DNA of 64,000 nucleotides from assembly GCF_019317285.1 (NCBI RefSeq), contig NZ_CP079218.1, positions 2,790,001 through 2,854,000 of the forward strand, given 5' to 3'. The translations under genes and the position numbers were made by a program. The notes under the pieces are model-generated. The model searched no databases. It was not told where the DNA came from and worked only from the letters and a program-made list of their open reading frames with translations. Shown here in pieces: positions 51,317 through 61,421 of the stretch. Positions within the stretch are counted from its first letter, which is position 1, and each line of letters starts with the position of its first letter. This DNA is from Pedobacter sp. D749. Lineage in GTDB: Bacteria > Bacteroidota > Bacteroidia > Sphingobacteriales > Sphingobacteriaceae.

Positions 51317-52837
51317 TTATCTTGGATTTTGAGCCAGCCTGCCATTTTTCAATGTCGCGGTAAATGGAATAGGCAGGGCATAAATTAAACTACCTGAACG
51401 CAAGGTGTAGTCAGTTGTAGTACCGTCAGCATCAATGAAACGATGGGTAATGTTAAGTCCCCACCTCTTGATGTCCATCCAGCGGTGTCCGCTTTCCAAA
51501 CAAAGCTCACGCCGGCGCTCATCCTGGCAGAATTTAAACAGGTCATTTGCGTTGCTATAGTTAACCGGTTGATAGGCGACATTTCGTGTGTCATACCTGC
51601 TGGCGCGCAAGGTATTCAGGTCAGCATTTGCTTTCGCTGCCGAACTAACATCTCCATTTAGAAATTTCTTGGCATAGGCCTCCGCCCTGTTGAGGTAGAC
51701 TTCAGCAATTCTGATCCCATCAGTGCCGTATTTAGGTATAGAGCCAATTTTCCCGTTGCCCAGCAGATAACCTGCATTGTTGGCAAATCCCCGTCTGAAA
51801 TATCCAGGATACCTCAGGTCTTTCCTGTCATCGGCCTCTGTACTGGTTTCATACAGTGCAGCAAGAGAACCGGATACCGTGTATGGAGGACGATCATTCC
51901 GTTGTTCCGGGAAATAACCATTTGGGGTATTTGGATTAATTCCGTACACCCATACCACCTCCGGACTTACCGTAACGTTGTATATTTTTCCACTTTGAAA
52001 ACCATCTGCATCAAAAAATGATTTCATCTGTGTTAGAACGGGTCTTTCAGTCAATACCAGATTTGCGTACTGAATTACTTTATCCATATCTTCCGCCCTT
52101 CCCATATAAAGATATAGCCTGGTTAAAAGACTATAAGCAGCAATATGTCCGACACGAAAAGTCGAGGCTTCTGTAAAATTGGCTTTCAGTAAGCCCGCTG
52201 CCTCCAGCAGATCTTTTTCAATCTGTCCGTATACTTCTTTCAACGTATTCCGTACCGGGTATTGGTCGGTAACCACACTATTCAAGATCAGGGGAACGCC
52301 CAGGCTCACATTGGGATCAATGCCTGCACCACTATAAGGTTGTCCATATAACGTTACCAGTTTCAAATAATAGTAAGCACGTAAGAAAAGTACCTGCCCT
52401 AACAGCGCGTTCTTTTGCTCAGCTGAGCCAGAAACTTTCCCGAGGTTGTCAATAACTGTATTACAACCTTTGATTTTAGTGTAATAAATACTCCAGGAAT
52501 CAGTACCCAACGAAAGTATGGGGTCGCCATCAAACATCCTGGCATCCCATTTGAATACGCGTGTACCATTCTGCAGGTAAGGAAGATAAACATCATCCGG
52601 ATTCCCATCAAAGGTTCTTCCCAATCCATTCGATTGCATATCATCTGTCAGTAAATCAACATAAGTGTCGGTTAAAATCTGATAGGGATAAGCTTCTCCA
52701 TTCATCAGGGATTGCAGATCGGCAACCGACTCTGGCTTAATTTCATCAGGGCTTCTTTCTTCCAGAAACTTTTTACAAGAGGAAAAAGTCAGGGTGCTGA
52801 GCAAAAAAAGCAATCCATATATTGTATATTTTATCAT
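51317..52837 (-). CDS. SusD/RagB-family lipoprotein of peptide locus
   Basis: This 506-residue protein has a lipobox TFSSC (Cys21). The early KFLEERSPDEIKPESVADLQSLM, the central helical TPR-like repeats (QVLFLRAYYYLKLVTLYGQPY), and the ending ERRRELCLESGHRWMDIKRWG are SusD hallmarks. It pairs with the SusC gene 17 bases upstream. Given the proteases behind it in the operon, the likely cargo is peptides, not glycans; this is inference. Confidence 0.93.
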   Translation of the reverse strand: MIKYTIYGLLFLLSTLTFSSCKKFLEERSPDEIKPESVADLQSLMNGEAYPYQILTDTYVDLLTDDMQSNGLGRTFDGNPDDVYLPYLQNGTRVFKWDARMFDGDPILSLGTDSWSIYYTKIKGCNTVIDNLGKVSGSAEQKNALLGQVLFLRAYYYLKLVTLYGQPYSGAGIDPNVSLGVPLILNSVVTDQYPVRNTLKEVYGQIEKDLLEAAGLLKANFTEASTFRVGHIAAYSLLTRLYLYMGRAEDMDKVIQYANLVLTERPVLTQMKSFFDADGFQSGKIYNVTVSPEVVWVYGINPNTPNGYFPEQRNDRPPYTVSGSLAALYETSTEADDRKDLRYPGYFRRGFANNAGYLLGNGKIGSIPKYGTDGIRIAEVYLNRAEAYAKKFLNGDVSSAAKANADLNTLRASRYDTRNVAYQPVNYSNANDLFKFCQDERRRELCLESGHRWMDIKRWGLNITHRFIDADGTTTDYTLRSGSLIYALPIPFTATLKNGRLAQNPR

Positions 52838-52854
52838 GTTTCTATGATTTAAGA

Positions 52855-55800
52855 TTAAAAACTCACGTTAATATTTAGCGTATAAGCCTTTGTGCGTGGC
52901 TGCGCACCCGTTGCTACCTCGGCATCACGTCCTCTAAAACCCTTACTATTGACAGAAAAGATGTTAGACGCACTTGCACCGGCGTTAATTGTTCTGCAAC
53001 CTATTGCTTTAGCCAACTGATCTGGTAAAGAATAATTAAGGGAAAGATTGTTCATACGCAACGTTGAGGCACTCACCACCCTGTCACTGCTATAATTATA
53101 CATTTCATAAAGAGACACATAACGTTGGTTCCCTAAGCTGTTTACATCTGAACTCGGTAATGAGATGACCGGTGCCCTGCTATCTGGCAATCCGGGTAAT
53201 ATCGCCCCTGTACTGCCCGGAACCCACCTGTTTAGTAATTCTGCCGACAAATTCTCATACTCTGTAGGCAGGGTAGCAGAAAGCGGATATGCCGGAGACA
53301 GGAATTTCTTCCCACCCAATTGCAGGTATACAGAAGTATTCAGGGTTAACTTTTTGTAACGGAAATTCAGCCCGATACTTCCGGTAAAATCCGGATCCAA
53401 CTTCCCCATATACTTCATATATGCAGTCGGGTCAGCAGATGGGTCTGTTCCTTCAGCCACATTCAGACCAATAACAGGATAGCCATTACTTTGGTTAATT
53501 CCCTGAAAATCAAAAGCCCAGAAAGCAGATACAGGGTACCCCGCTTTCGTTAATGTTCCTCCGGCAGCGGTTTGCCAGCTCACATTCTGAATACCTGTCT
53601 TAGTTACTTTATTATAGTTCTTCGCAGAACTTAAGGACATAGAAAAAGTAAAATCCTTCGTACGGACAGGTACGAAGCTCGTAGAAATCTCCCAACCATT
53701 GTTTCTCATTGATCCGCCATTTACCGGCATAGATGGGATTCCGTATTCGGCAGGTACGTCTAATAAGGAAATCAAATCCTTTCCCCGTTTGTCGTAATAA
53801 TCAACTGAAGCCTGAATTTTTCCATCAAAAAGGCTCATATCAACTCCTGCATTGATACTGGAGTTTTTTTCCCATCTCAGATCTGCATAAGGCAATGAAC
53901 TGATAGCCAGAATTTCCTCACCTGTTAACTCATCCACAGATTCTGTTTCTATTCCTCTCGGTATTTTGAGTATCAATTCCGGACTTACACTCGTGAGGAT
54001 GTTCCGCTGGTAACCATAAGAAAGCCTGAAACTGATTTCAGACATCCAATAACTTTTTTCAAACCATTTTTCCCTGGCCATATTCCAGCGGAGCCCCCCA
54101 GCCCAAACCGGATTGAAGCGCTCATTACTGAATTGACCGAACCGGTTGGACGCATCTGTACGAACGCTAAAACTAGCCACATACTTGTTATCGTAAGAAT
54201 AGCTTCCGGTAAGGTACAAGCCCATAGTATTTGTCGTCCTATCAATAATGCTGCGTATTTGATTCTCCGTTAACAATACGTTTGGAGTAGGAAATTGCGA
54301 ACCGTAGGTTAGGGGTATTGGGGCGAAAGTATTGCCCCTGCCTTTCATATAACCATAATTAGTAGAAGAGAAACCCACATACTTCGAACTATTCAGATCC
54401 TGACCAAACATGGCAGAAATGGCATGCTTATTATTTAGTAAAGTACTGTACGAGATACTATTCCTCCAGCTCCAGCTTTCATTCCTATTGTTGTCTTCAT
54501 TATATTCTCCACCCAAAGGCAATTTAGCATTCAGGTAAGCAGCAGAATTCGGCTTCGCCGTTCCATATTCGAAAAACCTGAAATTCCGGGTAATGTATTC
54601 CGTTTGGTCTGTAGCGTACGAAGTACCCGTAGTACTGCTTGTATTGTAACTGAAAATCGTCTGGAACCTCAGTCCTTTCAGGATATCGTAATTGGCATCA
54701 ATACTCGTGTTTGCACTAAGTACTTTGCTGATTAAACCCGTCTGGTCGCGTTCATTAATCATATTGTACAAATAGCTACTCTTTGGATTTTGATAAAAGA
54801 ACGGACTTCCATCCTGATTATAGGCAGGAATTACCCTACTCGCAGTTGAAGCATATCCATAAGGATTCACCAGGTAAAAACCATTCGTAGTCTTTTGAGA
54901 TCCTGAAAGCCTTGCCGAGATACTTAGTTTAGGACCGACTTTGAAGCTCACACTCATATTACCAGTGTATCCTTTACCATCATTTCCGATGGCAGTTCCG
55001 TTAGTAGCATTATAGCCAAAGGAGGCATAATACCTTGTATCTGTATTGCCACCTGATACACTTAAGGCATGATTGGTGCTTAGTGGTTTCCTAAACAAAA
55101 GATCGAACCAATCCGTGTTCTGGGTTTCCATAGCATGCACCCTGGAATTAAACGCTTCATAACTAATACTTTTGTTCAGGTATTGTGACATTGCACCGGC
55201 ATAACCTATTTCTGAGTTCACATAAGCCCCTGTGAGTCCACGGTTGAAGATTTCTCTTGAAACATCAACCCTTTGACTGGAATTCATAAGTTCTAAGGTT
55301 TGATAATCTACGCGATCAGCGACATTTAAGCCGAATGAATAGCTGATGGTAGCTGGCGCATTTTGTCCTTTCTTGGTCGTGATTACGATTACTCCATTTG
55401 CTGCACGTACGCCATAAATAGCCGTTGCAGCCGCATCTTTTAGTACTGTAATGTCTTCAATATCGCTCGGGTTTAACCAGGAAATCGAATTTCCAACAAA
55501 GTCGCGGATGTAATCGAAATTATCCCTGGTAATTGTACCAGCGCTATTCAATACATCGGCTTTGAAGGGTAGCGGGTCTTCCTGTATCACGCCATCAACT
55601 ACCCATACCGGCTCCTGCGTACCCAAAAGCGTAGAAGTACCGCGCACCCTGGTTTTCTGGCGTGCTCCGATCAGTCCGCTTGTATTGGTAACAACGACAC
55701 CGGGAAGCTTACCTTGTAGCGCCTGTTCTATAGTGGTAAAACCATTCAGGTACAAATCTTTTGCTTTTATTGAACTTGATGCCCCGGTCATGCTATTTTT

Positions 55801-56475
55801 CTTTAAGATCTGGTAACCGGTATTAACTACCACCTCCTGCAACTCCACAGTTTTCTCTTTCATCACAACCTGGACGTTGGTTTTTCCGTTCAATTTCAAC
55901 TCAAAGGTTTCCTTGGTAAGATAGCTGAATATGAGCGTTGCATCTTCATCCAGGTTGGGCAGGATAAAACTTCCCACCCGGTTGGTGCTGGTGGCCTTAT
56001 CGGTACCCTTCACCCGGACCGTCACACCGGGCAGGACATTCCCGTAAGTGTCGGTTACCTGACCTGTCACTGTTATGGTATTGAAAAAAGCGGCGATCTT
56101 GTCTATTGCAGATCTTTCTTTTTCCTTCACAATGATGGTCTTTTCATTCAGGGTATATTCAAAAGGCTGGTCAGCAAAACAGAGCTTTAGCGTTTGGTCT
56201 ATGGAGGCATTGCTCACGCGAATATTCACGGGATTTGCCTTCTTCATCAGTTTGATATCGAATACGAAATCGTAGCCGCTCTGCTTTCGTATCTCTATAA
56301 ATACACGTTCGAGGGGTACGTTATTTTGGTTCAGTGTAATCCGTTGGGCGTAGGTAGCTGCGCTAACCTGCATAATGGCAGTGATTAATAATACGGTGGT
56401 TATGCGCATAATCAGCAGAAATTTATGTATCCAACCGGAATGCATACCGGTTCGTGTGGTATAAAATTTATACAT
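52855..56475 (-). CDS. SusC-type TonB-dependent receptor with STN domain
   Basis: This 1206-residue protein has an N-terminal signal (residues 20-42), an STN secretin-like signalling domain (about 48-110), a carboxypeptidase-regulatory domain (about 133-215), a plug with the SusC hallmark EDITVLKDAAATAIYGVRAANG (about 335-355), and a long barrel ending in LNINVSF. The STN domain is the part that signals to a FecR anti-sigma when cargo is bound. A FecR gene lies 126 bases upstream on the same strand, so this receptor is expected to regulate its own operon. It is first gene of a seven-gene operon. Confidence 0.95.
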   Translation of the reverse strand: MYKFYTTRTGMHSGWIHKFLLIMRITTVLLITAIMQVSAATYAQRITLNQNNVPLERVFIEIRKQSGYDFVFDIKLMKKANPVNIRVSNASIDQTLKLCFADQPFEYTLNEKTIIVKEKERSAIDKIAAFFNTITVTGQVTDTYGNVLPGVTVRVKGTDKATSTNRVGSFILPNLDEDATLIFSYLTKETFELKLNGKTNVQVVMKEKTVELQEVVVNTGYQILKKNSMTGASSSIKAKDLYLNGFTTIEQALQGKLPGVVVTNTSGLIGARQKTRVRGTSTLLGTQEPVWVVDGVIQEDPLPFKADVLNSAGTITRDNFDYIRDFVGNSISWLNPSDIEDITVLKDAAATAIYGVRAANGVIVITTKKGQNAPATISYSFGLNVADRVDYQTLELMNSSQRVDVSREIFNRGLTGAYVNSEIGYAGAMSQYLNKSISYEAFNSRVHAMETQNTDWFDLLFRKPLSTNHALSVSGGNTDTRYYASFGYNATNGTAIGNDGKGYTGNMSVSFKVGPKLSISARLSGSQKTTNGFYLVNPYGYASTASRVIPAYNQDGSPFFYQNPKSSYLYNMINERDQTGLISKVLSANTSIDANYDILKGLRFQTIFSYNTSSTTGTSYATDQTEYITRNFRFFEYGTAKPNSAAYLNAKLPLGGEYNEDNNRNESWSWRNSISYSTLLNNKHAISAMFGQDLNSSKYVGFSSTNYGYMKGRGNTFAPIPLTYGSQFPTPNVLLTENQIRSIIDRTTNTMGLYLTGSYSYDNKYVASFSVRTDASNRFGQFSNERFNPVWAGGLRWNMAREKWFEKSYWMSEISFRLSYGYQRNILTSVSPELILKIPRGIETESVDELTGEEILAISSLPYADLRWEKNSSINAGVDMSLFDGKIQASVDYYDKRGKDLISLLDVPAEYGIPSMPVNGGSMRNNGWEISTSFVPVRTKDFTFSMSLSSAKNYNKVTKTGIQNVSWQTAAGGTLTKAGYPVSAFWAFDFQGINQSNGYPVIGLNVAEGTDPSADPTAYMKYMGKLDPDFTGSIGLNFRYKKLTLNTSVYLQLGGKKFLSPAYPLSATLPTEYENLSAELLNRWVPGSTGAILPGLPDSRAPVISLPSSDVNSLGNQRYVSLYEMYNYSSDRVVSASTLRMNNLSLNYSLPDQLAKAIGCRTINAGASASNIFSVNSKGFRGRDAEVATGAQPRTKAYTLNINVSF

Positions 56476-56542
56476 TTGTTTGTGGTTTGTTCAGTTGATA
56501 TGATTCAGAAATTTGTTGGCAAAGGCAGACCATATAAATTAA

Positions 56543-56572
56543 GCCAGAGGTGTTGGAGCACTTCTGGCCTTT
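56543..56572 (-). terminator. Hairpin between fecR and susC, terminator or attenuator
   Basis: GCCAGAAGTG pairs with CACCTCTGGC on the minus strand with one wobble and a 6-base loop (arms 56543-56552 and 56559-56568). It lies 34 bases after the FecR stop and 68 bases before the SusC start, so it may separate or attenuate transcription. The T-run is short. Confidence 0.4.
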
Positions 56573-56601
56573 TCAATTAAGGCCTGCGAATAGAAGTAGA
56601 G

Positions 56602-57783
56602 TTATCTCATCACAGTTACCCTCCTCCCTTCCACTTTAAAATGGACCTTACCTGTTAATTCTATTACTTTTAAAACTGCGACAAGGCTTTTATCGCGTGA
56701 TACCAGACCGCCAAGGGTCAGGTCACCAGGTGCGGTTTCATCAAAAACGATTTCCACATCATACCAGCGCGCAATCTTTCTCATGGTCGACTGAAAGTCT
56801 TCAGCTTTCAAATTTATTTCAGCACGCTGCCAGTCGGTAGCAGCCATAACATCTACCTCTTCCAGTTTCAACTTCCCCTGATCCAGCTGAGATTGCTGAC
56901 CAGGTTTCAATACTGCATTGCTGCCTTCGGAATTGCTAACTTCAACTGACCCTTGTAGCAAGGTGGTCTTTACCGACTGCTCATCAGGATAAGCTTTGAG
57001 GTTAAAATGCGTACCCAATACACGCAACAATTGCTTGCCGCTCTGCACATAAAAAGGCTGCCCATTACGATGGGACACCTCAAAATAGCCTTCACCGGTC
57101 AAAGTCACCCGCCGTTCAGCAATACCAGTAAAACTAGTCGGAAAGCGAAGTGATGAAGCCGCATTCAAATAAACATGCGTACCATCGGCAAGGATGACCT
57201 CGTATTTGCCACCTTTAGGTGTAGTAATGGTATTGTAGCCATTGCCTGAAGCACCTTTAGCCAGTTCATAACGCAATTGACCTTTTGCAGTCTTGCTGAT
57301 GCGCAATCCTGGCGCCGGGCTGATCGTACCTACCATCGAATCTGTCAATGCAATCCGTTTACCATCGGCCAGGGTTAAGTAGGCTTTATCGCCTCCAGCC
57401 GGGATATCATTTTTATAGGTTGAAGTATAGGTACCGAAAAAATTTAAGTGCTCATTGCCGTAATACAACAGTAGCGAGAGGAACAACAAGGCCGCAGCCG
57501 ACCAATACCGCATACTAGTGGTAAACAAAGATCTGCGTTTTGCTATTGGATTGATTACATTTACCTGCATCGATTCATCTAACTTCGAAAGGATGGCCTG
57601 TACCTGAGGAAGAGCGACATCACGTTCATCATCTTTTTGAAGTTCAGTTCTGATCATTTGAACTAATTCCGTATCTGGCTCTGCATGCTCAAAATGATGC
57701 AACAATTCTTGCAACTCCTGTGGGTTACAGGAATTGTCAAGGTATTTTTGATATAGTCTGGTGATATGGTTAAAGTTTTTCAA
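56602..57783 (-). CDS. FecR-type anti-sigma factor
   Basis: This 393-residue protein has an N-terminal cytosolic sigma-binding segment (KNFNHITRLYQKYLDNSCNPQELQELLHHFEH), one transmembrane helix at about 92-108 (YWSAAALLFLSLLLYYG), a periplasmic FecR domain (about 180-280, GGKYEVILADGTHVYLNAASSLRFP) and a C-terminal DUF4974 (VEIVFDETAPGDLTLGGLVSRDK). It relays receptor occupancy to the sigma factor. It is divergent from the sigma gene (154 bases apart) and precedes the SusC receptor with its STN domain. Confidence 0.94.
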   Translation of the reverse strand: MKNFNHITRLYQKYLDNSCNPQELQELLHHFEHAEPDTELVQMIRTELQKDDERDVALPQVQAILSKLDESMQVNVINPIAKRRSLFTTSMRYWSAAALLFLSLLLYYGNEHLNFFGTYTSTYKNDIPAGGDKAYLTLADGKRIALTDSMVGTISPAPGLRISKTAKGQLRYELAKGASGNGYNTITTPKGGKYEVILADGTHVYLNAASSLRFPTSFTGIAERRVTLTGEGYFEVSHRNGQPFYVQSGKQLLRVLGTHFNLKAYPDEQSVKTTLLQGSVEVSNSEGSNAVLKPGQQSQLDQGKLKLEEVDVMAATDWQRAEINLKAEDFQSTMRKIARWYDVEIVFDETAPGDLTLGGLVSRDKSLVAVLKVIELTGKVHFKVEGRRVTVMR

Positions 57784-57936
57784 GATCTCTTTTTAACCAA
57801 TACGTCTGAAAAGGAAAAAGTACTTAGTCTGAAATGAAAAAAAATCAATAATTAATTTTTAATCCCTATAATTGAAGAACCATTATCCTCTAAGATGACT
57901 ATTCCGGCATCAAAATGATAACCAAAGGCAACTAAA

Positions 57937-58527
57937 ATGAAAAAAAATGAGCTTACAGAGGGAGATCTCAGCCTTTTATTAAAGAAAGGAGACAAAAATG
58001 CCTTTGCTCAGCTTTATGAACGCTACAAAAAGCCACTCACCGCTAATTTATTCAAATTACTCAAATCAGAAGCACTCACTTTAGATCTACTTCAGGATCT
58101 TTTCCTGAAAATATGGGAAAACCGCGAAAAGATTGATCCGGAAAAATCATTTCGTGCCTATCTCTTCCGTATCGCCGAGCACATGGTGTACGATTATTAC
58201 CGTAAAGCAGCCCGGGACACCAAAATGCAGCTCAACATCATCCAAACCAGCACAGAACTCTATTCCTATATTGAAGAAGATTTACTGATCAAAGAAAATT
58301 CTGACTTGCTCAGGGCAGCTGTGGCAATGATGCCACCACAGCGCCGACAAGTATTCACTTTATGCAAACTAGAAGGTAAATCCTACAAAGAAGTAGAGCA
58401 GATTATGGGCATTGGTCCAAAGACTATAAACAGCCATTTGTTCCAGGCCAGCAAGTTCTTAAAGGAGCATTTCAGTAAAGATTCAGGACTTGCAGTTGCA
58501 ATAATAGTGGCCAGCATGCTCATATAG
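57937..58527 (+). CDS. FecI-type ECF RNA polymerase sigma factor
   Basis: This 196-residue protein has sigma region 2 at about 25-90 (FAQLYERYKKPL, LQDLFLKIWENRE, FRAYLFRIAEHMVYDYYRK) and region 4 at about 130-185 (MPPQRRQVFTLCKLEGKSYKEVEQIMGIGPKTINSHLFQASKFL). It ends with a hydrophobic tail (AVAIIVASMLI), seen in several Bacteroidota ECF factors. It should recognise the promoter of the SusC operon and be held by the neighbouring FecR protein. It is oriented away from fecR, an uncommon arrangement. Confidence 0.94.
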   Translation: MKKNELTEGDLSLLLKKGDKNAFAQLYERYKKPLTANLFKLLKSEALTLDLLQDLFLKIWENREKIDPEKSFRAYLFRIAEHMVYDYYRKAARDTKMQLNIIQTSTELYSYIEEDLLIKENSDLLRAAVAMMPPQRRQVFTLCKLEGKSYKEVEQIMGIGPKTINSHLFQASKFLKEHFSKDSGLAVAIIVASMLI

Positions 58528-58537
58528 CCACTTGTAA

Positions 58538-60409
58538 TTATTTTGCTTTTGCTTTTTCCTCTTTTTTATATTCATCATAGGTTAGTTTCACTTCAAATTT
58601 ATAGTCAGCCAGGTGATCTCCTTTTTTTGTATAACATTCTATTAAATACGGTTTTCCATAATAATAGTCTACGTTGATTTCCCGTCCAAGCTTGTCATCT
58701 TTTTTAAAACTCACGGAGGTGATTTTTTTCAGATACTTTCCGGCAGCATTCTTAGCAAACACAAAGATCTTATCTTTCACAATCGCTTCGTTTACCATCA
58801 CTTTGTTTCCGGAAACAGTGATGCCCGCAGGAAGTTTATTAACTGGATAACTTGACCTGGTGATGTCTGCAAGATTAACCCGGATCAATCCCATTAAATA
58901 TTTCGCTGTGGCAGGCAAACGGGCAGGATCATAATTTACGCTGGAACTGCCAAAGTCAACTATTGGGTTGGTGCCATTAAACTCGCCATTATTGTAGTCG
59001 ATAGAATCTTTTGGAACAGCTATTTGTTTTCCGTCCTTCTCCTCGAAAAAGGCGGCCTCTTTAACCCCATCATATCGGAACATGTTATCAATAAAAAGGG
59101 AGCTGATCATCTCCGGATATTCAAAACTTACCTGCCATTTTTCTTTATCACCTGTTGATGAGGAAGATCTTATGGAAGTTTGATCAATCTTGATTTTACC
59201 AGGGAGTTCATCAGCAGACAACTCCATTTTAGCACTTAAAAGCTTGCTCACTGCAGGGTCGTAAGCTGTGGCAAAAGTAGGAATATCAAATACTTCCTGG
59301 TAAGGTGCGGTGCTGTTGTAAGCTCTTTCCTCTGCCTTAAATGAATAGACCGGCAACGAAAAGTTCTTTTTCCGAATCGTAGCTTTTGAATAATCCATCA
59401 CGTAAACCACCACATCATCTACCGTGCCCTTGAAGTAAGCGGAATAGTATGACATATTTTTATGCTTTTCATCATACTTATGTTGCTCTTTGTCCAGATC
59501 CTTTTCTAAATTCGTTACCTTTTCAGGATTTTCTACAACCTCATTTAAAAGTTTTTTGTAAAAATCAAACATTTCGCCTGAACCGCTCGAAGATCCACTT
59601 TGGTGCAAAAACTTTTTCGTTTTGTCAGTTGCCAATATGGTTACTAAGTCCATTTTCTCGGTATCCACGGCAGGGTCTGTTTTATTAGGATTTTCAACCT
59701 CTATACTTACCGCATGCCCTTTAACTTTTGCTAGTTTCACTTTAATGCCATTCTGTTCTTTGGTGTCGCCTGTTTCATTGCTGGCGAAAGTAAACTTTAA
59801 AATGGCTTTAGGGACTTGTGCTTCAACAGAGCCGTTTAGTGAAACGGGCTTTGCTGAATAGGATTTTTCATCAGGATAAAGGATGTCGAATCCTTCCTCA
59901 TTATTCCAATTGGTTCTGACCACTTGTCTGTTGATGAGGGAGTCATTTTCATCCTCAATAATGTCTGTGCTGGAATTGTCGCTAAATTTCACACTTTTCC
60001 AGGATGCCTTTTGGGCAAATGGAAGGGTGTAAGGGTAATGAAGTTTGAGTTCAACCTTATCGCCACGAGATTCGTCCTTTTCTACTATGATGCCGTCTAA
60101 GTAATTATTCGCCAAATCGCTTGTAGAACCATAATCGTTGAGAATGACAAACGGATTTTCGTCATATACCGTATCCTTTGGCGGACGTTCGTTCTCAAGG
60201 TCAATCTCCTGGAGCCAGAAAAGCATTCCTCCAAATTTTTTGGCTTGTTGTTTAAGACTGTCGTTTTTAATTGACGCTACTTTCTTTTCAAAAGCAAGCT
60301 TTTCTTTCTTGAGGTCTTCCAGCTTTTCGTCAACTGACTTTGTACAGGAAATGAAAATTGTTGATGTGAGGGAGATGGTTAGAAGCGTAAACAGGACATT
60401 TTTGATCAT
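58538..60409 (-). CDS. Large lipoprotein of unknown function
   Basis: This 623-residue protein has a lipobox FISC (Cys22), an N-terminal coiled coil (VDEKLEDLKKEKLAFEKKVASIKNDSLKQQAKKF), and a long region rich in charged residues and beta segments. No domain or enzyme motif is recognised. It is convergent with the sigma gene (10 bases between stops) and stands alone. It may be an outer-membrane or surface protein. Confidence 0.6.
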   Translation of the reverse strand: MIKNVLFTLLTISLTSTIFISCTKSVDEKLEDLKKEKLAFEKKVASIKNDSLKQQAKKFGGMLFWLQEIDLENERPPKDTVYDENPFVILNDYGSTSDLANNYLDGIIVEKDESRGDKVELKLHYPYTLPFAQKASWKSVKFSDNSSTDIIEDENDSLINRQVVRTNWNNEEGFDILYPDEKSYSAKPVSLNGSVEAQVPKAILKFTFASNETGDTKEQNGIKVKLAKVKGHAVSIEVENPNKTDPAVDTEKMDLVTILATDKTKKFLHQSGSSSGSGEMFDFYKKLLNEVVENPEKVTNLEKDLDKEQHKYDEKHKNMSYYSAYFKGTVDDVVVYVMDYSKATIRKKNFSLPVYSFKAEERAYNSTAPYQEVFDIPTFATAYDPAVSKLLSAKMELSADELPGKIKIDQTSIRSSSSTGDKEKWQVSFEYPEMISSLFIDNMFRYDGVKEAAFFEEKDGKQIAVPKDSIDYNNGEFNGTNPIVDFGSSSVNYDPARLPATAKYLMGLIRVNLADITRSSYPVNKLPAGITVSGNKVMVNEAIVKDKIFVFAKNAAGKYLKKITSVSFKKDDKLGREINVDYYYGKPYLIECYTKKGDHLADYKFEVKLTYDEYKKEEKAKAK

Positions 60410-60672
60410 ATTAAGAGGGTTAATTTATTTAGCTACCACCCTGCAAATCTCCGGCCAAAATGACATTTCGATGATTATTATTTTAAAAACTGTAGTTCAA
60501 TAAATATTGGAAGAGGCGGAGCCCAAAGTCTTGTTTGCCGGATTCAAAGGGATATTTGGTTTGCTGAAATAAATCCATCTGCAACAGCCAGAAGAACCTG
60601 AAATTTATGTCCGGGAGCCAACATTACAGCATTAGAAGGCTTAAAACATGAGCTTGCGCTAACTACCTTATC

Positions 60673-61293
60673 TCAAATCAGTTCTAAGGAACGATAAACA
60701 GATAAGTCCTCGCCAAAGGGCCTTGCTGTATTCCACCAGCTAACCGTTCTACCCTTTCTTCTCCCCTCCTGGTATGCACCACCCGGCTGCTCACTCAGGA
60801 ATGAAAATAAAAAGAGATTATGCTCAGGGAAAGCAATTTCCTCATCCTTGATACAAGGGATTTCATTTAATTGCTTGCTGATGTACATGACCAATTGTGT
60901 CGGGTTTGAAGCAAAAAGGGGCATGCCTTGAAAATGCAGCTGTTTCGCCCTATCGTCAGCGAAAACCTCCACCAATTGATTGGCTTTATATTCCAGCGAT
61001 ATTCCAGAGTCCATGAACACCTTCGAAAAATCATCCCGGCTATCTCCGATAACCTGCATTGCTTCAAGTACATTATTTAAATCGTCCTGAGTGAAGAATT
61101 CTTTGAACAGATTATAGGTATCATATAGTTCCTGTTTCTGCTGCTGAAAATTTTCGTTTCTTTCTGCCGTGATCGAACCAAGTTCATCGTGATATGTCTG
61201 TAGCACTGATTTATCCGTCAAAAAACGTATCGGCCCCAAGCCTTTCAGCGGCAATAGTTCCCAAAATGGAGAATGTTGGTTAACGTTACTCAT
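60673..61293 (-). CDS. Cytosolic hypothetical protein
   Basis: This 206-residue protein has no signal or membrane segment. It starts LLPLKGLGPIRFLTDKSVLQTY, a beginning also found in small SMI1-like or immunity-type proteins, then turns helical (ERNENFQQQKQELYDTYNLFKEFF). The family is uncertain, and no toxin gene lies beside it. The 263 bases between it and the lipoprotein gene show no gene. Confidence 0.55.
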   Translation of the reverse strand: MSNVNQHSPFWELLPLKGLGPIRFLTDKSVLQTYHDELGSITAERNENFQQQKQELYDTYNLFKEFFTQDDLNNVLEAMQVIGDSRDDFSKVFMDSGISLEYKANQLVEVFADDRAKQLHFQGMPLFASNPTQLVMYISKQLNEIPCIKDEEIAFPEHNLFLFSFLSEQPGGAYQEGRRKGRTVSWWNTARPFGEDLSVYRSLELI

Positions 61294-61421
61294 ACCACAA
61301 AACTAAATATTATTTGAAAGAAACGATAGGCACTAATGGCTTATTGCTTCCCTGCCCGAGTTTGTAGATAATTAAAAATCGTCCGCAATGTGCAATTAAT
61401 TGGTTTGTTCAATCAACAATT

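Noticed and set aside
60410..60672. Small frame ending LTTLSQISSKER in the gap before the 206-residue gene
   Set aside because: A stop closes it after about 30 residues and there is no promoter or similarity to support it.
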